Positions 48,727 through 60,432 of a stretch of 64,000 nt of DNA are shown here, piece after piece. The notes beneath the pieces were generated by a model. The model had not been told where the DNA came from. It did no database searches and saw nothing but the letters and a program-made list of their open reading frames with translations. Each line of letters starts with the position of its first letter. The first letter of the stretch is position 1. The position numbers and the translations under genes were made by a program. The DNA comes from Solanum dulcamara (lineage: Eukaryota; Streptophyta; Magnoliopsida; Solanales; Solanaceae): positions 47,800,501 to 47,864,500 of the forward strand of contig NC_077240.1 of assembly GCF_947179165.1 (NCBI RefSeq). Reading direction: 5' to 3'.

Positions 48727-50881
48727 TGTAACAACCCCTAAAATGTTGTATGTCGGTATTTCAATTCTCGATAAAAATAATACAGCCTCTGTATTTTGGG
48801 CATAACTTTTCATAGGTTGGTCCAAATTAGGTGATTCAAATTTCTGGGTAATCACAACATCCTTACCTACAACTTTCATGAAGAACATAACTTCAAATTC
48901 AGAGTATAAGTAGGTCAAATAAATTAATCTTTGCAAGATATAGTGCTGTGACGAAATTGAGTGTTGATAGAAGAAAATTCATATCTCACTGTAGGTTGCT
49001 CCAAATTGGTTGATTCTTGAACGATATGAAACTAGACTTCCATATCTACAATTCTTATGAAGAAACCAAATCCTAATAAGGAATTTATCTTATTCAAACG
49101 TAGCTTCGAAAATGAGTATTCTGTTAAAAAGAACTCATCTTACCTACCATGGAAACATCTAGATGCATTTGACATCATGCATGACATAAATTGTCCTCCA
49201 TTTAACATCATCCATGACATCAATATATTCCATTAAATTTTCAGATTTTTCTTTATAATTATTTTATTTATTGTTAGGTCCCTCTTTCCCACCTATAAAT
49301 ACCCACCTTATTTCCTCATTTTATTCATCAAGCTTTCCTAAGCATTTCTTCTCTCTATATACTTCTTCTCAAATATAGTTTTAGTTTTAGTAGTATAAAA
49401 ATACTACTCCGGTTATTCTTATACTCCGGGTAGTACACAAAACGCTCCGGCGAGAAGAAAAGGCTAGGGATCCAAGAGTATTCCAATTCGGAGTAAACCT
49501 TCGGATTTAAGGTATGTAAGGCTTTCATAGCATTGGATTGAGTTCGTCCATGCGCCCAATATTTAAATTTATTATAATTGAGTTATAGTTGAGTTTTATT
49601 CAAATCTTGAATTCTAGATGAATTAATTCTTCTTCTATTGAGTTTGATATATTTATGCATTAATATTATTATTATTGTTATCTCTCATATTATTGGAATT
49701 ATTGTTCATGGCTACTTTCCCATGAATTCTAATTGATTTGATGTTCATGAATATTTTTACATATGTTTTGAGTAAAGATGTTGGCTTTTTATTATTTTTA
49801 TTGATAAAAAGAGAGTTATATGAATTAATACTATATATGTATTTTATTGAGTTTTGAAAGAGTAAAAGAGTTGAATTTGAATGAATTTGAGAAAATGATA
49901 TTTTGATCAAGATGTTTTGATGAGATGTAAATGATGTTTTTGGAAGTATAATGATTGATGAACATGAAATGAGATGAGTTTGATGATTTAAATTAAAGTC
50001 CAATGAGACTAGATGATGAGTTTAATATGAGCACATATTTTGGGAGTAGTATTGAGCACCGAGTTGGGTAAGAGTTTAATTGACTCAAACCCCAGAACTA
50101 CGTAGCCAGCGTAGGATGGAGGCTTTGCCTCTTAAGTCCCAAAAAGAGGACTTTGATGAATGGATCCAAGATGGTGATGTCCTTTACCCTGGCAAGGTAT
50201 TGGATGGATGTGGCAACGACATCGCTTCGTTGTATCATCGCTAGCTCATAAGTGATGGTTGTCGGTTAGAGAAACTCCCAACTGAGTAAGCATTGCTTAT
50301 TACTATTATTTTTATTATTATATTTTAAACTTGCATTACATATTCATGTTGAGATGATGTTGAGTTCTGAGCTGAGTTTTATTGAGAGGAGTATCTTGAT
50401 ATCTATCCTTACCTTCCTGCCATTTTACATACTCGTACATTCCACGTACTGACGTCATTCGACCTGCATCGTTTTATGATGCAGATACAGGTGTTAGAGA
50501 TCCTCAACAGGCGCATCGTTGAAGATCATTTCTTTTCAGCTATTTGGTGAGTCCTTCTTGTATTCGAAGGAACTCCTTATCCTTTTATTATTGTTGAGTG
50601 TGATGTTTCTTTTGAGGTAGCCATGGACATGTCATTGGCACCATCTAAGAGTATTAGAGGCTTCATAGACAGAGTCTGATGATGTAATCGGAGTAGTTCT
50701 CCTTAGAAACTACTTCTTCTAATAATTATCTATTTTTCCTTTGATTATGACAAGCCCACATTAGTATTCTTAAGTCTTCCGCTCATGAATAAATAAGAAA
50801 TGAGACCAAGTGGTTCTCTCAGAAGTCAGAAATGGTTTCTGAGTGCCGGCCACGCCTAGGGTACCCTCTCGGGGCGTGACA
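48727..50881 (+). repeat. 3' LTR of the young gypsy element
   Basis: 2,155 bp, TGTAACAACCCC ... GGGGCGTGACA. It is equal in length to the 5' LTR, with about six substitutions and no indels seen. Confidence 0.95.
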
Positions 50882-51232
50882 CAGCTCAATAGCATTTGTT
50901 GGCGAGTCCTCATTTTTCGACGATGATCTTATGATTTCTTTCAGTTCTTTACTTTCAATTCAGGCAGTTGGAGTAAGCTAGGGGCTTGTCCTAGCAACTC
51001 ATATTAGTAGAGACTTTTTAGACAGTTAGATTTAGTATCAACAAAGTTGTTCAGATTTTGTCTATCTTACATTTAAGTATAATAGACTATCTTCAAAGTT
51101 TATTTCTATATTCAGTTATCTTCAGTATTATCATGTGATTCTTAGTTTCATGCAAGACCATGAGGTTAGCCTGAGGTCACTTGTGACTATAAGCATCATA
51201 TCACGACTAGAGGTTAGTCTTGAGTCGTAACA

Positions 51233-51773
51233 TTTTACATCTATATCTCCAGCTACAAATATTTTCCATGCTAAGTTGTTGGCCCTCTTAGAGGGATTAA
51301 CTGCTGCCTTGGAACACAATTTACAGCATGTGGAAGCTAACATTAATGCAAGTGAAGTAGTCAATATGATAAACAATGCTAACATTCAATCTTATTCCTT
51401 ATTGATTGATTACGGGTTCCTTCTCCAATGGCTGAGCAAGATGAAAGTCGCTCATGTCTACAAATAACAAATAGATTAGCTGATGGATTAGCAGCAGTGG
51501 CTACTACAAATGATAACATCACCTCTATGAGGCTTTTTTGAGACTCTCCGGCATATCTAATTGATATTGTGTGAGCAGACAAAAATGGAGATATGTCAAC
51601 TTGACGGGTTAATGTGTAGTCCATCAACCCGACTCCTTTGTATAATACTAGTCCTATTACTGTTTTTGTGCCGTCTCTAAATATAACTAGTACGACTTGT
51701 ACAACTCAACCACATATATGTTCTCTGTAGATTTTTTGGTTAATGAAATAGTCTCCTTTTGCACAAAAAAAAA
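51233..51773 (+). pseudogene. LINE 3' end, part 2: rest of RNase H, 3' UTR, poly-A
   Basis: Reads HAKLLALLEGLTAALEHNL, VEANINASEVVNMIN and the MKVAHVYK end of an RVT_3 RNase H, followed by degraded ADGLAAVA-like codons. It continues the domain cut at 37621. The catalytic Glu (HAEL in the family) is Lys and the next Asp (NSDA) is Asn. About 230 bases of untranslated sequence then lead to a run of nine A at 51765-51773, the LINE's 3' tail. Confidence 0.75.
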
Positions 51774-52559
51774 TAAGTATGGTCGGTCACATGTTAATTT
51801 GAAGGTAAGTTTCTAAAATTTCCAAAATAAAATTAAAAAAATAGATTTTTAATTATTATTATTTTTACAGAAAAGAATAAAAAATGTCCTTATCATAAAT
51901 GTTTTAAAAATGCCCTCAACAAGTGGTTTAATTAAACAAGTGGCTTCATCTTATTGGTCCACGTAGACTTTTCAATTCAATCCTATTACTTAAATTGAGA
52001 TATGTTAGAAATCCTTGTAGCTTTGTACCTAGTTTTTCTATTGTTTTGACAAATCAGAATAATATTTATTGAGAGTCACTTTTGATTTACGTCAATGCGG
52101 ACTCGTACTTCTTCTTTTTTGAGTATAACAAGAAGATAAAAAAAGAAACAAGACGGGTAATTTAAGTATCTAATTGGAACAAAGAAGAGGTACCAAAAAA
52201 AAAAATCCAAGAAATTTAGTTTCGGTTATTATGGGTCTTGGGTTTTTAGAATAGCTGGGTCATGATTCATTGAAATGGGTAAAAATTCATGTCACCATTA
52301 CCATGTCATTGTGGTGTTAAAAAATAATATTTTTAGACCTAAAGAAAAATATGAAGGACATTTTTTATTTATAGGCGGAAGGAAGACATTTTTGAGTCAT
52401 TTATGACATGTTAAAGATATTTTTAATTTTTTTTTAAAAAAAAATAAAAGGACCAAAGGAATAATATCAGGAAATAGAGGGCAGGGAAGTGTAATTTGGC
52501 AAACCGGAGGGAGATCTGTATTATTTACAGAGGCAAGAGATTGATTGCCTTATTTGGTT
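51774..52559. promoter_or_regulatory. Upstream region of the VOA1-like gene
   Basis: AT-rich, without genes or a clear repeat family. It lies between the LINE tail and the first likely transcribed sequence of the downstream gene and must hold its promoter. I could not pick a convincing TATA box. Confidence 0.4.
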
Positions 52560-52623
52560 AAACACCAACGTGCTGAAGAGTCTTCCATTGAACCTGCATC
52601 ACAGCATCAGTACCCTTCCGGAG
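52560..52623 (+). other. Possible 5' untranslated exon of the VOA1-like gene
   Basis: Less AT-rich than its surroundings and followed by a donor-like GAG/GTTAGA at 52624. A TTCAG acceptor at 52900 lies 7 bases before the start codon, so an intron in the 5' UTR is likely. The transcription start is not known. Confidence 0.35.
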
Positions 52624-52907
52624 GTTAGAGCAAATCTACTCTCTTCTCTGATCTGTCGTTTATGAGCATTGCTTTGCCTTTGATTCAGATGATATTGTAA
52701 AAGAATGAATTTTCCTTCTGTTCTGCGGGTCAAACATCTATATTTGTCAAATCAACGGAAACATATTTGTAATTATGTATTTTGTGCACTAAATTTCTGA
52801 ATTCGTTGATCTTACCAAGTTGGTTGTATTTTGATTTTGAATCTTTTCAGTTAATGTCTTGGCAATTTGTGATGACTTACTTAGGTGATTTAATGTTCAG
52901 GAGAAAG

Positions 52908-55900
52908 ATGAAAACTCTTGCCGTGGCATTGTTGGTTGCTTTGATTGTTGTTGTTGAAGTCCCATTCGGTCATACGTTTCCATCTGCAGTCCCTTCGTTT
53001 CTTTGGTCACCGCATCAATATGGGTATGAATTTCCTTTCTTATTGCAGCTTGTACTTAATTGCCCCTTTTTGTTTAATCACTTGGGATTCAAAGCAGATT
53101 ATTTGTTTAGTGGTGCTTGAATCGAGTAGTATTGTAGATCCTAATATACAGTTATTAGCAAAGGTTGCCAAATAGGATCAGCTACTCCATCTTCCTCTCT
53201 ACCTTCCCAAACTAATAGGCCTTCTCTCTACTTCAAATAGTACCTTAGTCATCCTCTCTATATGGACTATATCTGTGACTCCATAAAAAGTAGAGGTTTA
53301 TGGTCCTCATTTGAAAAGGAAAAAGTGGAGGTCTTTCTTCAAACTAGAGGGAAGGAAGTTTTGGGTAAACTAGAGGGAGATCTAAACTATTCACCCTGCC
53401 AAAATCTAATTACATCTGGATATGCCAAATCTGGGTGCTCGTCTGTCTGTCCTAATAGTAATCTTCCTTGTCAGAAATCTTTTCATTGAGGGTTTAATCT
53501 ATAATGCAGATATCCTTTTCATTAGGACAAATTTACGTTAAAGCTGCAAAGAGCTCAAAGAGTCTTCAAAAGCATCCACTTGCTTTATATATCCTGTTTG
53601 CTCCAAGAAAAAAAGTTTTCAAGTATTTTATTTTAGTATGTTTTCTTTTGCATTGCTTCTCCACCAAAAAATCTCCTGATTCTCTCCTTCATAATTGCGA
53701 AATGGGTACAATGGTATCATCTCCCATATCTCCTGTGCTTTTTATCCTTTACACTTTCCATGCCCAACACTGTAGAAGCATTGTCCACAGTACTCCGACC
53801 TCATACTCTCTAGCTTTATCACAGATATAACAATATACAGTAGAAATATCTCACAAACATTACACAGACTTTCAAGTCTAGGTCTTTTAACTTTGTCTTG
53901 AATGTAAGTTCTCCATTGGCAGCTTTAGGAATATCAATTTAACCAAATTATGTCAATGTCTTTGCTAGTAACTTAGAAATATGTTCTCTGGAAGATGATT
54001 TCTTTAGTGTACACGTATCTTGGTGTTTCCTGAATTTTCTCTGTTTGTTTTTAGAAATGCTGTTACTTATATGTTTTATTTTAAACTGTTACGCTTACTA
54101 ATCTTGGAAGCATGCTCAGTTAAAAACCCTCCATTGACTATGCCTTAATATTTTTTCTAAAATTTGTAAAGTTGCACCAAAGGTAGGTGTAGTGACTATG
54201 ATATGTACAATGTCACAATCCATCTTTACTAGGAACTCATTGTTCCGTGCTGACTGAGTGATAAAACAAACTAATAACTCAAATGTCAATTACTTGCACC
54301 CACCCCCCTCCAAGGGAAAAAAAGAAGCAGCAAAACTTATATGTCAACTAAGTAAATAATAAAAACAAATTAACAAAAAAAAGAAGTAAAAAAAAAAAAG
54401 GGCAGCCCGGTGCACTTAAGCTCCCGCTATGCGCAGGGTCCGGGGAAGGGCCCGACCACAAGGGTCTATTGTACGCAGCCTTACCTTGCATTTCTGCCAG
54501 AGGCTGTTTCCAAGGCTTGAACCCGTGACCTCCTGGTCACATGGCAGCAACTTTAACAAAAAAAAGAAGTAAATAACAAAAACAAAACTCTCCTAGATTC
54601 ATACTATCAAAGTGTATCTTTAATTGTCATCTTATAAAAAATGATTACTACATTAACTTTTACTATCTTCATGGGGTCTCTGAATCCCTTCCTATCAATC
54701 CTTTTTACTATTCATACTGATAATGATAGTTTCTTAATTGCCTTGAAGCTTGAGAGGTGAAGCTAACATTCCGAGAGGCGTCTTCCATATTTTGTCAATA
54801 AATTAAATCAACCAACAAAACTTACTTGAGAAATGGAATTTGTTTAGAAAAAGTCATCTTTGTTGTTGTTGTTATGGCTCGATTCTTAACTTGCTTAAAG
54901 CATGATCAAGTAGGATTAAGATCTGCACATTTACTGTGTACACTTGAAAATCCTAGCTTCGCTCATGACACCTCACTGCTCCAGCTTTTAGATACTCTGT
55001 TTGAACCTCTCATGGAGATTTTCTGCTGGTTATATGCTTATACTTTTCAACTATGTAATATGTATTCTGTAGTGTGGAGATACTTTTAGGTAAAAAATGA
55101 AGACTCCCTCGTTGAACTATCCCTTTGCACCAAATTGCCCTACTACTTTTTTTCTGCTGGTAGGCTTAGCCTTATTCTCTTGTAATCTGGCGTTTCCATC
55201 TTTCTTTTTTCATGTGTCCAGTACTTATCTACTTTCTTGTTGTAAACTTATCGCCAAGTTGACTCCTTTGATCCATTGTAATCCGAATCCCGATGTCCTA
55301 ATTATTTTATCCTTGCACATCTAATGATTCACATCACTTGAATAGAACCCTAGCAATACCTTGAGTGTTCTACTCCGTTAATGAGATCAATGTCTTCATA
55401 AGAAACCTTCATTTAGGTAGTTCAACCACATCTAAATGACGTCAAATCTTTGCTTTGGGTCCTGAGTTGCTAGTTGTAAAAAGCAATTTTTATGCCTTAT
55501 TCAGTTATTCTTACATATGATTTTTTATTTTGATTTTCCACAACGTATTCTTTCTTGTAGGTCTTGAATATACTCTTCTTATTTCTTTGCAAAAGACGGA
55601 AGGATGGAAGAAGTGTGTCACTTGCCTCTAGAATATTAAGGCTTTTAATAACGATTGCAAAAGTAACTCCCTTTTTGTAATTCTGTTTTTCTTTTCTTTT
55701 CAAAAGAAAAACAACTTTTATTATGGACAGAAATCTCCAAAATTTAAACCTCAAGCATCTTAGATCAAATCTTAACGACAATCAAAGTTTCTAACTATGA
55801 TCGATCTTCTAATGTCTAAACTGCTCCTATCAAACTTTTGAGGTTATAGCCTTAAATTCATAAATTCTAGGGAAAAGGCAAAAGTACCCCCTCCACATAT

Positions 55901-58900
55901 GGCCGAATTTCCAACACTTTCTCTTTGCCCTCCAAATACACCCCTCCCCCCCTCCAACCACCACCCCTTATTTTTTCTGGATTTCTTTGCACTTTATGTG
56001 TTGACGTGGAAAAGGCAAAAGTACCCCCTCCACATATGGATTCTAGGGAAAAGGCAAAAGTACCCCCTCCACATATGGACGAATTTCCAACACGTTATCT
56101 TTGCCCTCCAAATACACCCCTCCCCCTCTCCAACCGCCACCCCTTATTTTTTCTGTATTTCTTTGCACTTTATGTGTTGACGTGGACCACAACCCAATTG
56201 AATTAGCTGTGGTGATATACACGCCCCACCATGTGTGTATATGTTTTTTTTTCCATTTTTTTCTTCACTTTGTTCTCATTTTTTTTCTTTTTCTATTGCT
56301 TTTATTTACTCTTCTTACTTTTTTTTGTCTTTCCTTCTTTTTTGATTTTTGATTTTACTGAGCCGAGGGTCTTTCGGAAACAGCCGTCCTACCTTGGTAG
56401 GAGTTAGGTCTGTGTACACTTTACCCTCCCCAGACCCCACGTTGTGGGATTTCACTGGGTCGTTGTTGTTGTTGTATTTGTTTGTCTTTAACTTTGATAT
56501 CAAATTTAATTCCAATGCCTTGTATTTAAATTAAGTTAGCATCAGACGGATACCAAAATTATTCCGAAAAAAAATACATTAAGTTTATGACAGAATTTTT
56601 TTTAATGGGATACGGCCAAATAAATTAACTATATAGTAAGTATTATATTATTTCGGAATACATGCAAATTAATTAGAAGTGAAGAAAAAAATTAATAAAA
56701 GAGAAAGAAAATAAAAAGTTAAAAGTGAGAAATATATACAAGTTTTATTGTTAATAATTATGTGTACTAATTAACTGTAAAGTGTCTAATGAAAAACGGA
56801 CAAGTGTCCATATTGATCAAATTTCCCCCATATTTTTGGCCTCTTTTGCTTCCAAGGGAGTGAGCACAATCTCCATGCCACCTCAGTACCAAAAGGTATA
56901 TTATTACACTTTAAAATAGTTCAGGGGGTTAATAGGACCCTCGTAAAAGAAAGGTGTCCTTGGAATTTTGGTTATAGTTTTAGGGAGTTTTATGCCTTTT
57001 CCCTAAATTTTAAGTAGCTACTTCCATTTTCTATTTTTGTTCCCAGCAGTTCCTTCCTTGCTCTCATTCTAAAAGATTTTACAAGGCCTTTTTAAAATTA
57101 TTTTACAAGATAGAACACTACGAATAATTTCTAACCATCATAAGCATAAATGATTCTAGAATATACCCCCCCCCTTCCCCTCTTTCCCCACCAAACCAAA
57201 CAAAATAAAAAAAAAGGATGTTGCTAGAAATCTGATTGCTAAATCTATATATCCTTTCTGTGTGTGATTTGTGTCTTAAACAACTTAATGCAAAACTTTG
57301 GAATGTTTTATTTACCCAAGGATATACTGTAGTTTGTGTAAGTTTCTGTTTACTCGTCTACTTAAATTGAAATGCTCACTTTATTTTTCACCAAAATGAC
57401 TTCTTAATTAGGCTAGGTTGTGTAAACTATATCCATATTTAGGAACTTTAGTTGATGAAGTATTAATTTTATGAGGAAAATCTCCATATACAAGTAGTAC
57501 ACTAAAGAGACCTACAGAGAATAGCTAGGCTTTTAGGCCTTACAAGAGCTGCTCGTTAGAATTACATGTGTCCCATACAATGTCATGGAGTCTCGGAAAG
57601 TCAGTAGACTTCCTAGCTGAGTTATAGTTGAAGCAAAGGGTCCACAACTTTGTGAACCATCTAGAAACATTATTTAGGTCCTTAAAAAACTAATCTGTGA
57701 TGTACTGCTGATCCCCACACTCTAGTAAGGAGTGGTTGGTGACAACAGCTAGATATCCTATATATGCCCCTTCTTTTGTATTCCATGTTTATGTGGGATG
57801 GTACATTTGTTTTCTAAAGGTGATCTGCACCGAATTGCAACTTACCTGAACTGCATCTGCCACACATTTATGGTGTTTGTTGGCAAGAGATCTGTGTAAA
57901 TTTGTATTGTCTGAATTATTTTTATTTCTTATGTCACAGAGTTTCCTCAAGTGAAGCTGTCAATTACAGAACCCTTTCACTGAAGGATTTAGTCAAGTCT
58001 GTTATGGCTGAGGGTGGTTGGTCGGACTTGCTGGTACTTCATGTCTCTATATTCTATTAGTTCTTGCCTTCCTAATCGTTTTCTCTGGATTCGTTCTTTG
58101 AAGGAAACTAAATTGTCTTTGATCTTCATTAGTGCTCAGGAAAAGAAGGTGGACAGCATCTGGATCTTGCACTTGTTTTTGTTGGGAAGGAGGTACCCAT
58201 CTCTTAGTTTTAGGGGAAGAGTAACTATATTTTGTTGCACTTCCTGAAATTAAATTACCAAATACCCTTTAATTAAGCCATTTGAGTCATAATTTTTATA
58301 TGCTTCAGAGCAAGACCTATGGAGAGATTGTGATACACCTTCCTGCAAAATTTAATATGGTCCACATAGATTTCAAACTGCTGAAAAGGTGTTGGAACCC
58401 ATTCTTACATATTCAAGTAAAAGTAATGAGTATAACCCTTTGTGGTTGTTGTCTGTGTCATACTCACCCCGATATTTGAGTTGATACAAACAACTCCAAT
58501 TTGGTTTATTTACCCATTGAAGGAAAATTCTAGTTCGGTCGGGGAAATGTCACTTTAAACTCGTAAAGTACTAATGAACACAGCTTTCATATGGGACCTT
58601 GTTAACACATAGGCTTTGCAAGTTTTTATTTTACTTTTTGAAATTTTCTACCTTGCCTCAGCAGCTAATGTCTCTTTCTTGTTTAGTTGCAATCTGTGAA
58701 TATTGCTAGACCCAAAAATGCCAATTCTGAGCTTGTGGACTTGCTGAAGGTAATTAGAGTTTTCCCAACTTCTGAAATTATTTCCCTGACTCAAAAAATT
58801 TGTGTTTGGTTCTTGATGTACTGCAAAAGTTCATTTATATTATCTTAGTGTGGTAAAAAATGTCTTGAGCAGGCTTCTGTCGCAAAGTCCAACTTTTCTT

Positions 58901-59895
58901 TGGCATTCCCCTACATTGATGCATCAGAGGAGAGCAAATCAGTGGAAAGCTCCTTGATTTCAGAATTTACTAACACGTGTGGGCATGGTCTTGAGGCCAG
59001 CAACATTGCTTTTTTAGAATCATGCTCTGTTGAGGGTGAAAGTTTTGAGAAACTCACTGATGTCCACTCAGTTCAGGTTAATAATGGAGTAATCTCTATT
59101 CCATTGATAAATGAGGCATCCGAAAAAAGAAAAAAAAGTGACAATTTTTAGATTTTAGTGTAGTGACTATGTTCACCACAGCTACTACAGCTTGTATGTG
59201 TATATATATTGATGCTGTTGCCGTGTGTACTGGATGTATTAATTCTTTTCATCTGTCTTGTGTTACAGAACTATCTGCTATCAAGGATCACTAAACAATC
59301 CAAGGGGCAGCCAAATTTGATTGTTCTCTGCGACCAAGGTCACCGTACTCTGGGAGGAGCTGAAGAACAAACCTCTGAGGGTATGATATGAATGGAGAAC
59401 GTGTTTTATACCTATTTTGGTCATATATAGTCCTTAAACTTGATAAATTTGCAGGAGAAGTTTTGTCTCAACTACTCAGTTATGTGGAGAATCTGGGAGC
59501 AAAATACACCGCACTCTATGTTTCAGATCCTTTTAGGTCAATTCAATTCCCCTCTCATAGGGAAGTAGAAAGATTTCTTGCTGAAGGTACTGGAAATAAA
59601 TTGGTCGATGCCTGTGATGGAGTTTGCCGAATTAAATCCTCATTTTTGGAGGGCATATTTGTGGTAAGTTGATTGCATCTCTGTCCACAGTTCAAAACTG
59701 CTTCTAGTGTTTTTCTCTGGTTGTGGTGAAATCAGATTACGTCCCTTTTTTCCCTTGCTGCTGTCTTTTGTGTTTACTGATTATGTTCTTTTCGTACTGT
59801 TCCAGGCAATTGTCTTGCTTATAATTTTGATATCCGGCCTTTGCTGCATGATGGGAATTGATACTCCAACAAGGTTTGAGGCCCCTACAGATTAG
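52908..59895 (+). CDS. V-ATPase S1/VOA1-type membrane protein, 8 coding exons
   Basis: Exons: 52908-53023, 57940-58033, 58133-58192, 58687-58749, 58873-59076, 59269-59380, 59455-59663, 59806-59895. All have GT-AG borders and join in frame to 948 nt (315 residues plus TAG). Residues 1-22 form a signal peptide (MKTLAVALLVALIVVVEV). A luminal part follows, with VPSFLWSPHQYG, ALVFVGKE, an NFS glycosylation site (N118) and LIVLCDQGHRTLGG. A single membrane helix spans about 283-303 (AIVLLIILISGLCCMMGI), with a short tail DTPTRFEAPTD. This helix and tail are the mark of the Ac45/VOA1 family; plant members are about this length. Yeast Voa1 assists V-ATPase Vo assembly in the ER; the plant role is inferred. 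The start was chosen at the Met giving the signal peptide; upstream in-frame Mets lie before a likely acceptor. The gene looks intact. Intron 1 is 4.9 kb and transposon-filled. Confidence 0.88.
54391..54552 (-). mobile_element. Au-type SINE with 21-bp target duplication
   Basis: On the plus strand it starts GGGCAGCCCGGTGCAC after an A run and contains CTCCCGCTATGCGCAGGG and AAGGGTCTATTGTACGCAGC. Read on minus, the right-hand end has tRNA-like boxes, with TGTGACCAGGAGG as a likely A box and GGTTCAAGCCT as B box, and the 3' end carries a T run. A perfect 21-bp duplication (TTAACA8GAAGTAAA type) flanks it at 54370-54390 and 54553-54573. Family named from memory of the sequence. Confidence 0.85.
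55870..56190. repeat. Duplicated left end of the MITE
   Basis: The ~140-bp left-end sequence (GGGAAAAGGC to TTGACGTGG) occurs at 55870-56008 and again at 56046-56188, 176 bp apart, with a 33-bp partial copy between. The second full copy is preceded by ATTCTA, the same bases that precede the outer end, so flank DNA was copied too. Confidence 0.85.
56359..56476 (+). mobile_element. 3' end of a TS-like SINE with GTT tail
   Basis: TGAGCCGAGGGTCTTTCGG, AAGGTCTGTGTACA-like text, CCCTCCCCAGACCCCAC, then GTTGTTGTTGTTG. This is the well-known 3' half of a solanaceous SINE family. The 5' half with the pol III promoter is missing. Confidence 0.7.
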
Positions 59896-60432
59896 AGCTT
59901 GTACAAGATAAATTCATATTCTGAGGTGCTTTGACTGCAGTAATGTGAATGTATCTCTATGCTATGCATAACCCTGTAATTTTTGTTTATTTGTCACACA
60001 ACACTCGCTTGTATCAGCAGTATAGAGAGTGTTACATTCCAATAATGTTATGGCCATTCTTGAATTTTTTGATTATATATTCTTCTGCTTCGGTTACCTG
60101 CCCTTGTTATTCTTCAGTTCTGGTGGATGGCTATTTTACTGTGTTTAGTAGAATTATTGTTCGCAAGTGAAAACCAAGGCCCTGCAGTTTTTCTCAACCT
60201 TAAACTTCTGAACAGTTGGGCAAGTCCTCGAAGAGTTAAACGGTGTTGTCTCACTAAATGCGGCCATACTCTTCTTCCCTCCCAGAATGAGGTGAAAAAG
60301 AGGGGCGAAAACTGCCATATTTTGGCAATTAGCATTGTAAAATATTCAAGCTCAATCATGAACGGGAACTCCAAGCCAAAATAGTAGTAATACATTATTC
60401 CAACCTTTTTGATGTTGCTATTTGGGTATATG
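59896..60432 (+). other. 3' UTR and downstream of the VOA1-like gene
   Basis: No second gene. The first ~120 bases are probably 3' UTR; no clear AATAAA was found. The rest, up to the copia LTR, is unassigned. Confidence 0.5.

Larger units (their letters stand above)
41497..50881 (+). mobile_element. Young full-length Tekay/Del-like Ty3/gypsy chromovirus
   Basis: 9,385 bp with two LTRs of equal length (41497-43651 and 48727-50881) and a perfect duplication CAGCT at 41492-41496 and 50882-50886. The PBS fits initiator tRNA-Met; gag, a full pol and a PPT follow. By eye the LTRs differ at six positions (41542, 41671, 42160, 42895, 43221, 43618 against the matching 3' bases), about 0.28 percent, so insertion is recent. 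The 2-kb LTRs and the C-terminal chromodomain fit the Tekay/Del lineage. One TGA (44661-44663) interrupts the gag-pol frame. It sits inside the LTR 37622-51232. Confidence 0.95.
37622..51232 (+). mobile_element. LTR inserted in the LINE, itself carrying two insertions
   Basis: It starts TGCAACACCCCAAAATTTCC and ends TTGAGTCGTAACA. Its own sequence is 37622-38786, 40910-41496 and 50882-51232. Flanks ATTTA (37617-37621) and TTTTA (51233-51237) match at 4 of 5, and the interrupted LINE RNase H reads across. U3 carries GGACCGTAG-type motifs (37700-38230). No gag or pol of its own, so inferred to be a solo LTR. Confidence 0.65.
55870..57003. mobile_element. MITE with GGGAAAAGGC ends in intron 1
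   Basis: The left end is GGGAAAAGGCAAAAGT; the right end, inverted, is GGGAAAAGGCATAAAA. Flanks TAAATTCTA (55861-55869) and TAAATTTTA (57004-57012) match at 8 of 9, which fits a 9-bp duplication as made by MULE-type transposases. It has no coding capacity. The left end is duplicated inside (55870-56190) and a SINE 3' end lies within. Confidence 0.7.
53024..57939 (+). other. Intron 1 of the VOA1-like gene (4,916 bp)
   Basis: Donor GTATGA at 53024, acceptor CACAG ending 57939. It holds a minus-strand SINE (54391-54552) and a MITE (55870-57003) with a SINE tail inside. Elsewhere it is AT-rich, with short chance frames and a C-rich tract near 57168. No independent gene was seen. Confidence 0.8.

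Noticed and set aside
51276..51467. Independent 63-residue gene
   Set aside because: It is the second half of the LINE RNase H domain.
55899..56352. Proline/phenylalanine-rich small proteins
   Set aside because: Translation of the duplicated C-rich MITE end; the same text is read in several frames.
58014..58247. 77-residue open frame over exons 2-3 of the VOA1-like gene
   Set aside because: Wrong frame across an intron; the spliced model with consensus borders gives the family sequence.
60127..60384. 85-residue frame after the VOA1-like gene
   Set aside because: No recognised domain, opposite-strand frame equally long, and position fits downstream noncoding sequence.
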